From the NCBI GenBank assembly GCA_945861465.1, contig CAMAVB010000061.1, positions 1-32,898 of the forward strand: 32,898 nt of DNA. Reading direction: 5' to 3'. This document shows positions 8,101 to 14,405 of this stretch, in pieces (the first letter of the stretch is position 1; each line of letters begins with the position of its first letter). The position numbers and the translations under genes are program-made. This stretch comes from Candidatus Kuenenia stuttgartensis. GTDB taxonomy: Bacteria > Planctomycetota > Planctomycetia > Planctomycetales > Planctomycetaceae. The notes under the pieces are model-generated. The model worked only from the letters and a program-made list of their open reading frames with translations, made no database searches and was not told the DNA's origin.

Positions 8101-8129
8101 TTGTTTGTTCGTGTTTCACGAACTAAAAT
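8101..8129 (+). promoter_or_regulatory. higBA promoter with operator filling the spacer
   Basis: TTGTTT (-35, 8101-8106) and TAAAAT (-10, 8124-8129) are exactly 17 nt apart. The whole spacer is the perfect dyad GTTCGTG-TTT-CACGAAC (8107-8123). That is where a HigA dimer would bind to block RNA polymerase, so the operon probably represses itself. AGGAG at 8149-8153 is the likely higB ribosome site, 9 nt before the ATG. Confidence 0.75.
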
Positions 8130-8162
8130 GAATCGGAGTGGGAAACACAGGAGCGGGAGCGG

Positions 8163-8564
8163 ATGCGGGTTATCTCAAAAACACGACTTCGAGAGTTTTG
8201 GGACACTTTCGGATACGGAGACTCCGAAGGCCCCTTGCGTGCATGGCACGCTCATGTCGGCCACAGAAGCGTGGCGTGGCATTCATGGGCGGACGTCAAG
8301 GAAGTGTTTGGATCGGCGAGCCTTGTTGGGAATTGTGTGGTGTTCAACATAGGGGGAAACAAGTACCGGCTGGCGACTCGCATTCTGTATCCGAGCCAGA
8401 AGATCTTCATCCTGAAGTGCATGACGCACGCCGAATACGACGACAACCAATGGAAAGCAGACTGCGGTTGCTTCGAGCCTCCCCCACTGAAGCCCGGCAA
8501 GACAACCATAGCTGTCACTCAAGAAACGAAAGTAGTGAAACAAAAAAAGAAAAGAGGAAACTAA
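8163..8564 (+). CDS. higB: HigB-family mRNA interferase toxin
   Basis: A 133-aa protein of the HigB subgroup of the RelE superfamily. It has the family signatures MRVISKTRLREFWDTF near the start, then WADVKEVFGSASLVG, VVFNIGGNKYRLATRI and THAEYDDNQW. HigB toxins cleave mRNA on the ribosome. The core normally ends soon after the HAEYD motif, at about 100 residues. Here about 35 more follow, including CGCFEPPP and a Lys-rich end (KQKKKRGN). The gene is followed 2 nt later by higA, the toxin-first order typical of higBA. A cognate operator overlaps the promoter upstream. The toxin core looks intact. Confidence 0.92.
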   Translation: MRVISKTRLREFWDTFGYGDSEGPLRAWHAHVGHRSVAWHSWADVKEVFGSASLVGNCVVFNIGGNKYRLATRILYPSQKIFILKCMTHAEYDDNQWKADCGCFEPPPLKPGKTTIAVTQETKVVKQKKKRGN

Positions 8565-8566
8565 CA

Positions 8567-8998
8567 ATGGCGACTAAAACACAATTCCGTCTGAAAGGGA
8601 AGAGTCGAGACTCCTACATGGAGCTTGTGCTCGATTTTCCCTTGGCGTCGATCAAGTCAGACGAGCATCTTGCCGAAGCACAGCGAGTCATGGATGGACT
8701 GCTGGCCTGTGTCTCGCTCGATGCAGGCGAAGAAACCTATCTCGATGCCCTGAGTGATCTCGCAGGTTCCTACGAAGACGAACATCATGCGATCGAACCG
8801 GCATCCGATGCCGAGATGCTTCGCCATCTGATGGAGGCTAAGGGGGTGTCTCAGATGCAATTGAGTCACGACGCATTGTTGCCGAAGTCTACAATTTCCG
8901 AAGTGCTGGCTGGAAAGAAGAGCTTCAGTCGGCAGATGATCCGCAAACTGGCCGACTACTTCCACGTTGATGTCGGTGTGTTGGCGGCGAACTTTTGA
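8567..8998 (+). CDS. higA: HigA-family antitoxin, XRE-type helix-turn-helix
   Basis: A 143-aa antitoxin in the same operon as higB. AGAGGAA lies upstream of the ATG. The N-terminal part (MATKTQFRLKGKSRDSYMEL... and EETYLDALSDLAGSYEDEH) is acidic and probably the toxin-neutralising and dimer region. The C-terminal part (about 82-143) is an XRE/Cro helix-turn-helix: LRHLMEAKGVSQMQLS, then PKSTISEVLAGKKSFSRQM and IRKLADYFHVD. The protein should neutralise HigB and repress the operon through the dyad at 8107-8123. An in-frame open extension upstream (from 8138) runs through higB in another frame and is not real. Confidence 0.93.
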   Translation: MATKTQFRLKGKSRDSYMELVLDFPLASIKSDEHLAEAQRVMDGLLACVSLDAGEETYLDALSDLAGSYEDEHHAIEPASDAEMLRHLMEAKGVSQMQLSHDALLPKSTISEVLAGKKSFSRQMIRKLADYFHVDVGVLAANF

Positions 8999-9043
8999 TA
9001 CGACATTCACTTCCGAAGTACATCTCAAAAACACAAAGGAAAA

Positions 9044-9106
9044 AACAAAGGTGTCAGAACCGAATTCGCCATTTCTAACGGAATCGGTTCTTGGAACGAA
9101 TGACAC
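9044..9106 (+). repeat. Direct repeat flanking vapBC, copy 1, with inverted arm
   Basis: The segment 9044-9075 (AACAAAGGTGTCAG-AACCGAATTCGCC...) recurs in direct orientation at 9889-9921, with 29 of 33 positions matching by eye. Here it also has a partner on its right: GTGTCA-AACCGA is followed by TCGGTT and TGACAC (to 9106), making an imperfect hairpin after higA. The rest of the gap to 9270 shows nothing else recognisable. Confidence 0.6.
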
Positions 9107-9270
9107 ATTTTCGTGTGATCCTTTTTGTGCGATCCAAAAAACGAAGTTCCTGCCCTGCCGTCGATCCGTGATTATACACTTCGATTGCGCGTTTTTGACG
9201 GATCGCCAGTTGCTCTACGTTGTGCTGTTCTGGCTTGTTTGTGTCTGAGGACATTGTTGCGAGCGGCTTT

Positions 9271-9660
9271 TTACCAATGCACGATTGAGAGTTCTTCGAC
9301 GTCATCGAAATGCGCGTCGCGTGTAACGAGCACCAGGGAATGTTGCAGTGCCGATGCCGCGATCCAGATATCGTTATCAGGAATCGGTCGCCCTTTTTGC
9401 CGTAACCGTGTCTTGACTTCACCATAAAGACGCGCCGTTGTTTCATCGCACGAAAGCAGCACAGCGTCTGCGAGCAATGACCGAATTCTCAGGACGTTCT
9501 CGTCCACGTTTGCGGAATTTAGTGCGCCGTAAAACAGTTCTCCAGCGACGGTTGCTGAGATCAAAAAATCATCGTCGTTCGCCAAATGATCGAGGACCGT
9601 CTGGTCAGCTTTCAGGATCGCAATGGCAACATTCGTGTCGAGCAGATGCCTACCATTCAT
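9271..9660 (-). CDS. vapC: VapC-family PIN-domain ribonuclease toxin
   Basis: A 129-aa PIN-domain protein with the four acidic residues of the Mg2+-dependent RNase site: Asp8 in LLDTN, Glu41 in VAGELFYGA, Asp97 in IPDNDIWIAA and Asp115 in VTRDAHF. Length and motif spacing match VapC toxins, which cleave tRNA or rRNA. I chose the ATG at 9660. It overlaps the end of the upstream antitoxin gene by 11 nt, which is standard translational coupling for vapBC. An in-frame extension to 9696 has no PIN similarity. The toxin looks intact. Confidence 0.92.
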   Translation of the reverse strand: MNGRHLLDTNVAIAILKADQTVLDHLANDDDFLISATVAGELFYGALNSANVDENVLRIRSLLADAVLLSCDETTARLYGEVKTRLRQKGRPIPDNDIWIAASALQHSLVLVTRDAHFDDVEELSIVHW

Positions 9661-9874
9661 CCGGATGCACCTGTTCGCACCCTGCCTTGATGGCATCCAT
9701 CATCGACTGAGCATCGGACTCGTTGATTGTACCTGCGTGTCGCAACAGTGCTTTGCCGCGCATACCAGGAACCGAATGCTTCAGCGATCGCACGTATTCA
9801 AGCACTCGTCGCTGCGAATCCAGTTCAAGTTCACAAACTTCAGCAGCGATCTGCAATGAGACTTGTGTTTTCAT
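9650..9874 (-). CDS. vapB: VapB-like antitoxin partner of VapC
   Basis: A 74-aa protein immediately upstream of and overlapping vapC. The N-terminus (MKTQVSLQIAAEVCELELDSQRRVLEYVRSL) looks like a small dimerising DNA-binding region. The second half (KALLRHAGTINESDAQSMMDAI) and the acidic tail EQVHPDEW match antitoxins commonly paired with PIN toxins, where the tail wraps the toxin active site. GGTGA lies close upstream of the ATG. The copy 2 repeat at 9889-9921 lies in its promoter region, so the repeat may contain the control site. The subfamily name is inferred from context and pattern. Confidence 0.85.
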   Translation of the reverse strand: MKTQVSLQIAAEVCELELDSQRRVLEYVRSLKHSVPGMRGKALLRHAGTINESDAQSMMDAIKAGCEQVHPDEW

Positions 9875-9888
9875 ACTTCACCATAATG

Positions 9889-9921
9889 AACAAAGTTGTC
9901 AGGAACCGAATACGCCATTCC
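9889..9921 (+). repeat. Direct repeat flanking vapBC, copy 2
   Basis: This matches 9044-9075 in the same orientation. It covers both the upstream region of vapB and the last codons and stop of the neighbouring minus-strand gene (stop 9901-9899). The pair brackets the vapBC cassette, about 845 bp apart. Confidence 0.6.
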
Positions 9922-10456
9922 GTTTCGTGTGCCGCAGTCTTACCACATCGGTTCCAAAGGCAGCCCACTGGGCCGCAAAATATTCTTGCTTTTGTTCAAG
10001 ATACCAGCATGGTGCCCATTCTTTAAGTCCACGTCTTTTCTCGTCAGCCAAGCGACGCTTAAGTTGCTTCGTTACCGCGTCGGACGATTCAGCAAATGCT
10101 TCAAATCGTCGTTCTTTGGGCAGATATCGAACAAATACGTAGACGTTGTTTGGGTGAACCCAGTGCTCAAACTTGGCACTCACCGGCCAGAAAGAAACTT
10201 TGCTCCTGGATGTTTTGACTTGGATGTTCGCGACCCATGAGCCCGTTGCATTCACGGCCACGATGTCAATACCTGCCGTGTTGCGTACAGTCGGCAGAGC
10301 GATCAAGCCACGCATTGACAATTCGGCTGCAACGAAATGGACGCCAGCGGCGCCAATGAGTGCTTTGTCAGTTGTTGGTTCACTGTGGGTCAACAGCGTA
10401 CTTCCTCGAGTGGTTTCAGCAAACACGGATAGCAGTACGCTACTAAATTGACGCAC
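9899..10456 (-). CDS. Predicted PD-(D/E)XK-like nuclease-fold protein
   Basis: A 185-aa protein. The motif pattern resembles the restriction-endonuclease-like fold: G35AAGVHFVAAELSMRG (helix with Glu45), then NTAGID64IVAVN, then ANIQ79VK81TSR. That is D-x14-Q-x-K, a Q variant of the E-x-K catalytic half, with the early acidic residue. The rest has aromatic strands (VSFWPVSAKFEHW, NNVYVFVRYL) and a basic helix (KQLKRRLADEKRRGLKEW). The function is unknown; related small proteins are often annotated only as hypothetical. The start is uncertain: the GTG at 10456 has no ribosome site, while a TTG at 10393 has GGAAG just upstream and would still keep the whole fold. The gene lies next to vapBC, and its C-terminal codons fall in the 9889-9921 repeat. 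Confidence 0.65.
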   Translation of the reverse strand: MRQFSSVLLSVFAETTRGSTLLTHSEPTTDKALIGAAGVHFVAAELSMRGLIALPTVRNTAGIDIVAVNATGSWVANIQVKTSRSKVSFWPVSAKFEHWVHPNNVYVFVRYLPKERRFEAFAESSDAVTKQLKRRLADEKRRGLKEWAPCWYLEQKQEYFAAQWAAFGTDVVRLRHTKRNGVFGS

Positions 10457-10767
10457 CCTGCGGCAAAATCGTTGTCACATTGCTATGCTTCAGTTTCGAC
10501 TCACTTCATTCCCTAAGGATACCTTGCGACAATTCGAAGGACAACCAAGCGCCCGGGAGTGTCTGTTTAGCAGAAGGACTGGCAAGAGTTCATGCAGTTC
10601 AATAGTTCAAAGCAGGCAATCTGGTACAAATTCGATAAAAACAAAGATGTCACGTGGTCCGAAGTCCATGGAGGCGGCCGCGGCACAAGGCCAGAGCCAT
10701 CAGTGTCAGTTCTACCTCCAGGGCATTTACCGAACATCGAACACTGAACACTGAAATGGACCCCACA
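10457..10767. other. Intergenic region before the MDR gene
   Basis: No gene was recognised. Just before the dehydrogenase start there is a short tandem GAACACT (10739-10745 and 10746-10752), with a diverged third unit upstream. Open frames here lack ribosome sites and family resemblance. Confidence 0.4.
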
Positions 10768-11790
10768 ATGAAAGCCGTGCAGTTTCAAAAGACCGGTGAG
10801 CCCTCGGCGGTTCTCCAGACAGTTGACACACAACGCCCCGCGCCAAAATCCGGCGAGGTGTTAGTGCGGATGCTGGCGACGCCAATTAATCCGTCAGATC
10901 TCATGTATATCCGCGGACGCTACACCGTTCCGGCTCAGTGTCCGACGACGCCAGGTTTTGAGGGCGTCGGCGTCGTGGAAGCATCCGGTGGCGGTTTGCG
11001 AGGCCGATTGTTCATGAAGCGCCGAGTCGTGGTGCTCAATCGGCGTGGCGGCAACTGGGCGGACTATGCGGTCGTCCCGGCGACTGAAGTGATTCCGATC
11101 AGCAGCGGATTGTCAGTCGAACAGGCCGCCACGTTCTTCGTGAATCCGGCAACAGCATGGGTGATGACGCGTGAGGTCCTGAAAGTCCCGCATGGACAAT
11201 GGCTGGTCCAGACCGCCGCCGGTTCCGCGCTGGGACGAATGATCATTCGACTGGGACAAGCGACCGGATTCAGAACATTCAATATTGTCCGGCGGGAAAG
11301 TCAGGCAGAAGAATTGCGCGGCCTTGGTGCGGACCATGTTGAAGTCTTCGACGAAGCGAAAAACACGCCGGAAGAACTCAGCGCTTCCATTCGCAGGACG
11401 ATCAGCATCGCGGGTGCCGGAGCTGGCTTTGCGATCGATGCGGTCGGCGGTGCCACGGGGTCGGCCGTCATTCAAAGTCTTGGCCATCATGGCCGGATGC
11501 TGGCTTACGGGACGCTCAGCAATGAGCCGTTAGTCTTCAGCCCGCGAGTTCTGATGACGACGAGCAGCAAAGTCGAAGGTTTCTGGCTGGGCAGCTACAT
11601 GTCGGGCGTCTCGCTGCCGTATAAGCTCAGTCTGGTTCACCGACTGACAAAACTGATCCAGGCGGGTGTTCTGGGCACCGAGATCGCTCAATCGTACACG
11701 CTCGATCAGATCCACGACGCTGTGAAGGCCGCAGAAGATACTTCAGTCCAGGGAAAAGTCCTGCTGCGGATTTCTGAGACGCCCGTGTGA
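10768..11790 (+). CDS. Medium-chain dehydrogenase/reductase, quinone/enoyl reductase-like
   Basis: A 340-aa zinc-free medium-chain dehydrogenase/reductase (MDR) that resembles NADPH:quinone oxidoreductase and trans-2-enoyl-CoA reductase proteins. The N-terminal GroES-like half has MKAVQFQKTGEP, LATPINPSDLMYIRGRY and PGFEGVGVVEASG. The Rossmann half has QTAAGSALGRMIIRLGQATG, the pattern for NAD(P) binding, and GFAIDAVGG. The cysteine and histidine ligands of zinc MDRs are absent, as expected for this branch. It should transfer hydride from NADPH to an activated double bond, but the substrate is not shown. I use the ATG at 10768 (MKAVQF); an ATG 12 nt upstream would add MDPT. Neither has a strong ribosome site. 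It stands alone on its strand, 121 nt before the next gene. Confidence 0.88.
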   Translation: MKAVQFQKTGEPSAVLQTVDTQRPAPKSGEVLVRMLATPINPSDLMYIRGRYTVPAQCPTTPGFEGVGVVEASGGGLRGRLFMKRRVVVLNRRGGNWADYAVVPATEVIPISSGLSVEQAATFFVNPATAWVMTREVLKVPHGQWLVQTAAGSALGRMIIRLGQATGFRTFNIVRRESQAEELRGLGADHVEVFDEAKNTPEELSASIRRTISIAGAGAGFAIDAVGGATGSAVIQSLGHHGRMLAYGTLSNEPLVFSPRVLMTTSSKVEGFWLGSYMSGVSLPYKLSLVHRLTKLIQAGVLGTEIAQSYTLDQIHDAVKAAEDTSVQGKVLLRISETPV

Positions 11791-11911
11791 ATTACGGAAC
11801 GCCCATCCCGACGTGCAATTCATCGCCAGACTGGACAGCAAGTCTCTGGTTGCGACAATGATGAGCGAAGACAACATCGACCGAGATTCAACTTTTTCCA
11901 GGAGAAGAATC

Positions 11912-13516
11912 ATGCTTGAAGCGTCCCCTTCGCATGAATCAATGGCGGTGTTGATTGATCACAATTCTATTCGTATTGTTTCCCTGCTCAACGACGTCGA
12001 TTCCCTGGCGCTGCAGGCGTGTTCGGCGGAAGATCCGGCAAACTGGGGCGACATCGCCATGGTGTGGCCGCGATACACGTTTCATCCCGAGAATACAGAA
12101 TTCGCCGATGGACTTTCGATTCGTGAGACGAACCTCGACGACGCGATCCGCCAGCTTCCGGATGCGCTGGCGTGGTTTGTGCTGGACCTGAAACAACGGC
12201 GAGTTCTGACGGGCGGTCAATTTCCTTTGCTGCGACTGCGTCACACGCCCATCGACGAAGATGGCCCGTTGACTCACACCACAGTCCTTCCGCCGTGGTG
12301 GGAATTACTTCAGCACGTTGCTCCTGACACCATCCGCAGCCCGCGTTCAACAACGTTGATCATTGCCGATCCACGCCGTGATGTCCTGTGGGGATCCGCG
12401 CTGACTCGCTTCTTTGCCGAGCGTATGCTGACGCTTGTTCAGAGCGGCGAGGAGTGGATCGGTAAGGGCTGGGACGACAAGCCGTGTGGTCGTCACGACC
12501 TGACGTTGACCGTTCATCGTGACTGGCTCATGACACCGCGGCCAGAACTCAATGGCGGCATCCCTCGAGATTGTCTGCATATCGGGAAAGACTGGATCTC
12601 GGACCTCGCGGATGGCCAGACGTTTCGAGTGTATCAGAATGAAGCTCTAATCCCGATTCCCGTGGAATTATCGACATTCGAATCTGCGGCGATGGGACGG
12701 CACGAAGTCGTTTTGTACTTCGATGCCTGCCGCGAAACGATTGACGCAGGGTGGATGTGGCTGATTGAGGACGAAAAGCGGATCGAAGGCGCTGACGCAT
12801 CGCAGAAACTGGCGAAGGCAATGGAGGAGTTTCTGGCCGATTGGCGAATGAGCCCGTTTGAAGACGGTGAATCACCTGAGGAAATCATCCGCTGTGAACG
12901 CATTCGGATTCCACTCGTCAGCACCGGTAGTCACATGATTGACTGTGATTGCCCGATCTGCCAGATGATGGCGAGCGAGAGTTTCGGACCGAGCATCTGT
13001 CACTTCGATGGGCATTCCCTGGATGTGGACGACGATTTCGCGTTTTCGATCCACCCCACACGCGAAGCCTGGGAAGCCCAGCAGAAAGAGTATGCAGAAA
13101 TGAACGCCCGGATTGAGGCGGATCGAAAGCGACGGGAAGAGTTGGGTGAAGACGCCGAAGATCCGTTGGGTTCCCCCTGGAAAAGTACTTTTATTGGCGA
13201 AGAGGGAATTCCCGGTGACAAATTTGGCCATCTCGGCATGGCGTTTCTGGTCGCCGAGATTGTGGGTTGGCTGAAGACAGAAAACGCAGAACAGTCTGAT
13301 ATCGACGCACTCAACGCCGGGTTTCGGGATTATCGGACGGCTTCACAACCGGACGAACGGGCCACGTTCGCCGGGAGTTTCAAGGATGTTCTGGAACAAC
13401 TGGCGGCGAAGCACCCCGACCTCGTCAGTCGTGCTGCGGATCTTCAAAGCCGAATCGATGAACGCCTGAGAGTTCCGGCACACGATGATGATCAGGACCT
13501 TGATGTGCCGTTCTAA
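11912..13516 (+). CDS. Uncharacterised 534-aa protein with CxCxxC motif
   Basis: I do not recognise the family. The start is clear: AGGAGAA lies 6 nt before the ATG at 11912, whereas a longer in-frame extension to 11813 has none. There is no signal peptide or membrane segment, so it is probably cytoplasmic. The sequence is acidic and Trp-rich (MVWPRYTFHPE, LPPWWELLQH, DAGWMWLIEDE). A cluster DCDCPICQMM (Cys345, 347, 350) followed by ICHFDGH could hold a metal ion. The C-terminal third has a charged helix (EMNARIEADRKRREELG) and ends in an Asp-rich tail. Codon use and length look like a real conserved gene, and several Asp/His pairs are present but fit no known site. Its neighbours give no clear role. 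Confidence 0.75.
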   Translation: MLEASPSHESMAVLIDHNSIRIVSLLNDVDSLALQACSAEDPANWGDIAMVWPRYTFHPENTEFADGLSIRETNLDDAIRQLPDALAWFVLDLKQRRVLTGGQFPLLRLRHTPIDEDGPLTHTTVLPPWWELLQHVAPDTIRSPRSTTLIIADPRRDVLWGSALTRFFAERMLTLVQSGEEWIGKGWDDKPCGRHDLTLTVHRDWLMTPRPELNGGIPRDCLHIGKDWISDLADGQTFRVYQNEALIPIPVELSTFESAAMGRHEVVLYFDACRETIDAGWMWLIEDEKRIEGADASQKLAKAMEEFLADWRMSPFEDGESPEEIIRCERIRIPLVSTGSHMIDCDCPICQMMASESFGPSICHFDGHSLDVDDDFAFSIHPTREAWEAQQKEYAEMNARIEADRKRREELGEDAEDPLGSPWKSTFIGEEGIPGDKFGHLGMAFLVAEIVGWLKTENAEQSDIDALNAGFRDYRTASQPDERATFAGSFKDVLEQLAAKHPDLVSRAADLQSRIDERLRVPAHDDDQDLDVPF

Positions 13517-13526
13517 ATTGCTTTGC

Positions 13527-14336
13527 TCACGAAAGTTTCACCTGCGCCAGCATCATCTCTTTGGATTCGGGAGCGCGGCGGTCGTGGGTTTGGAATTTCA
13601 CACCACACTCACCAATCTGTTCGAATCTGAGCCCGGACTGCCGGATGGCTTCGCACAGAATGGCGTCGTCGCCAGCCTTGATAAACGATGCAGGAGGCCA
13701 GTTGAGTTGTTTCAGGGCGCTCGTGCGTGCAAACCAGCTGGCACCGATCACAAAGACCCATTTGCCGGAACAATCACAGGGAATGGGTTCGCGCGAGTAC
13801 CAGGGCTGAGCACGAATCCAGGGTTCGACATCAACACCAAAATTGAATCCGGCCTGATCATTCCAGTAAAAAATCGGCCCCCACAGCACGGTTTCCGGCG
13901 GAGCCGCGTCCGCGATTTCGAGTCGCATCTGGAGCGATCGATCGCCGTCAATCCATGAATCGTCGTCAAACCACCAGACAAATTCCGTCTCGATCTGCTC
14001 GAACATTCTGCGCTGCATCGGGCACTTGTTGATATTTTCCGGCGAAACAATGAGGCGGTCGATTTGTGTGATAGATTGCAGAAACTGCAAAGTCTCGTCA
14101 CAACACGCATTGCAACCAACAACCAGATGGTATTGCGTCCGTTCGCACCTCGAAACAATCGATTCTACGACCTGACGTGCAAGTGTTGGGTAGTTTCCAT
14201 ACATTACCACGCAGATTGTAATGCGTTTATTCAATGGTCCATGTCTTTCGAAAGAATCCGGGCATCTTTCCCGTAACATCTGAGTTCTGTCTGGTCCAAT
14301 CCTGCTGCACTTGAAGTCTTCACGCAACCCGGACAT
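13527..14336 (-). CDS. Family 2-like glycosyltransferase (GT-A fold)
   Basis: A 269-aa protein with a GT-A start, ITICVVMYGNYPTLARQVVESI, and a nucleotide-sugar/metal motif WWFDDDSWIDGD in the middle. A downstream acceptor-site region follows (FIKAGDDAILCEAIRQSG, with the usual late acidic DD). GT2 enzymes transfer sugar from UDP- or GDP-sugars to surface glycans. The protein has many cysteines (CNACCDE, PCDCSG), unusual for a cytoplasmic GT2. There is no membrane segment, so it would act on the inner membrane face or in the cytoplasm. The start is uncertain: the ATG at 14336 is used, and neither it nor a GTG at 14351 has a ribosome site. It is divergent from the kinase gene with a 69-nt gap. 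Confidence 0.82.
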   Translation of the reverse strand: MSGLREDFKCSRIGPDRTQMLRERCPDSFERHGPLNKRITICVVMYGNYPTLARQVVESIVSRCERTQYHLVVGCNACCDETLQFLQSITQIDRLIVSPENINKCPMQRRMFEQIETEFVWWFDDDSWIDGDRSLQMRLEIADAAPPETVLWGPIFYWNDQAGFNFGVDVEPWIRAQPWYSREPIPCDCSGKWVFVIGASWFARTSALKQLNWPPASFIKAGDDAILCEAIRQSGLRFEQIGECGVKFQTHDRRAPESKEMMLAQVKLS

Positions 14337-14405
14337 TGTATAACGTGCCACTGAATTCCACGACCGAACAGAAGCCCGGTTCTACCAGTGAAATAGTGAA
14401 TCGCG

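Noticed and set aside
8138-8998. 286-codon frame covering higB and higA
   Set aside because: Its first half is the wrong frame of higB. Only the last 143 codons, from 8567, are the true higA.
11813-11911. Longer N-terminus for the 534-aa protein
   Set aside because: No ribosome site at 11813, while AGGAGAA sits correctly before 11912.
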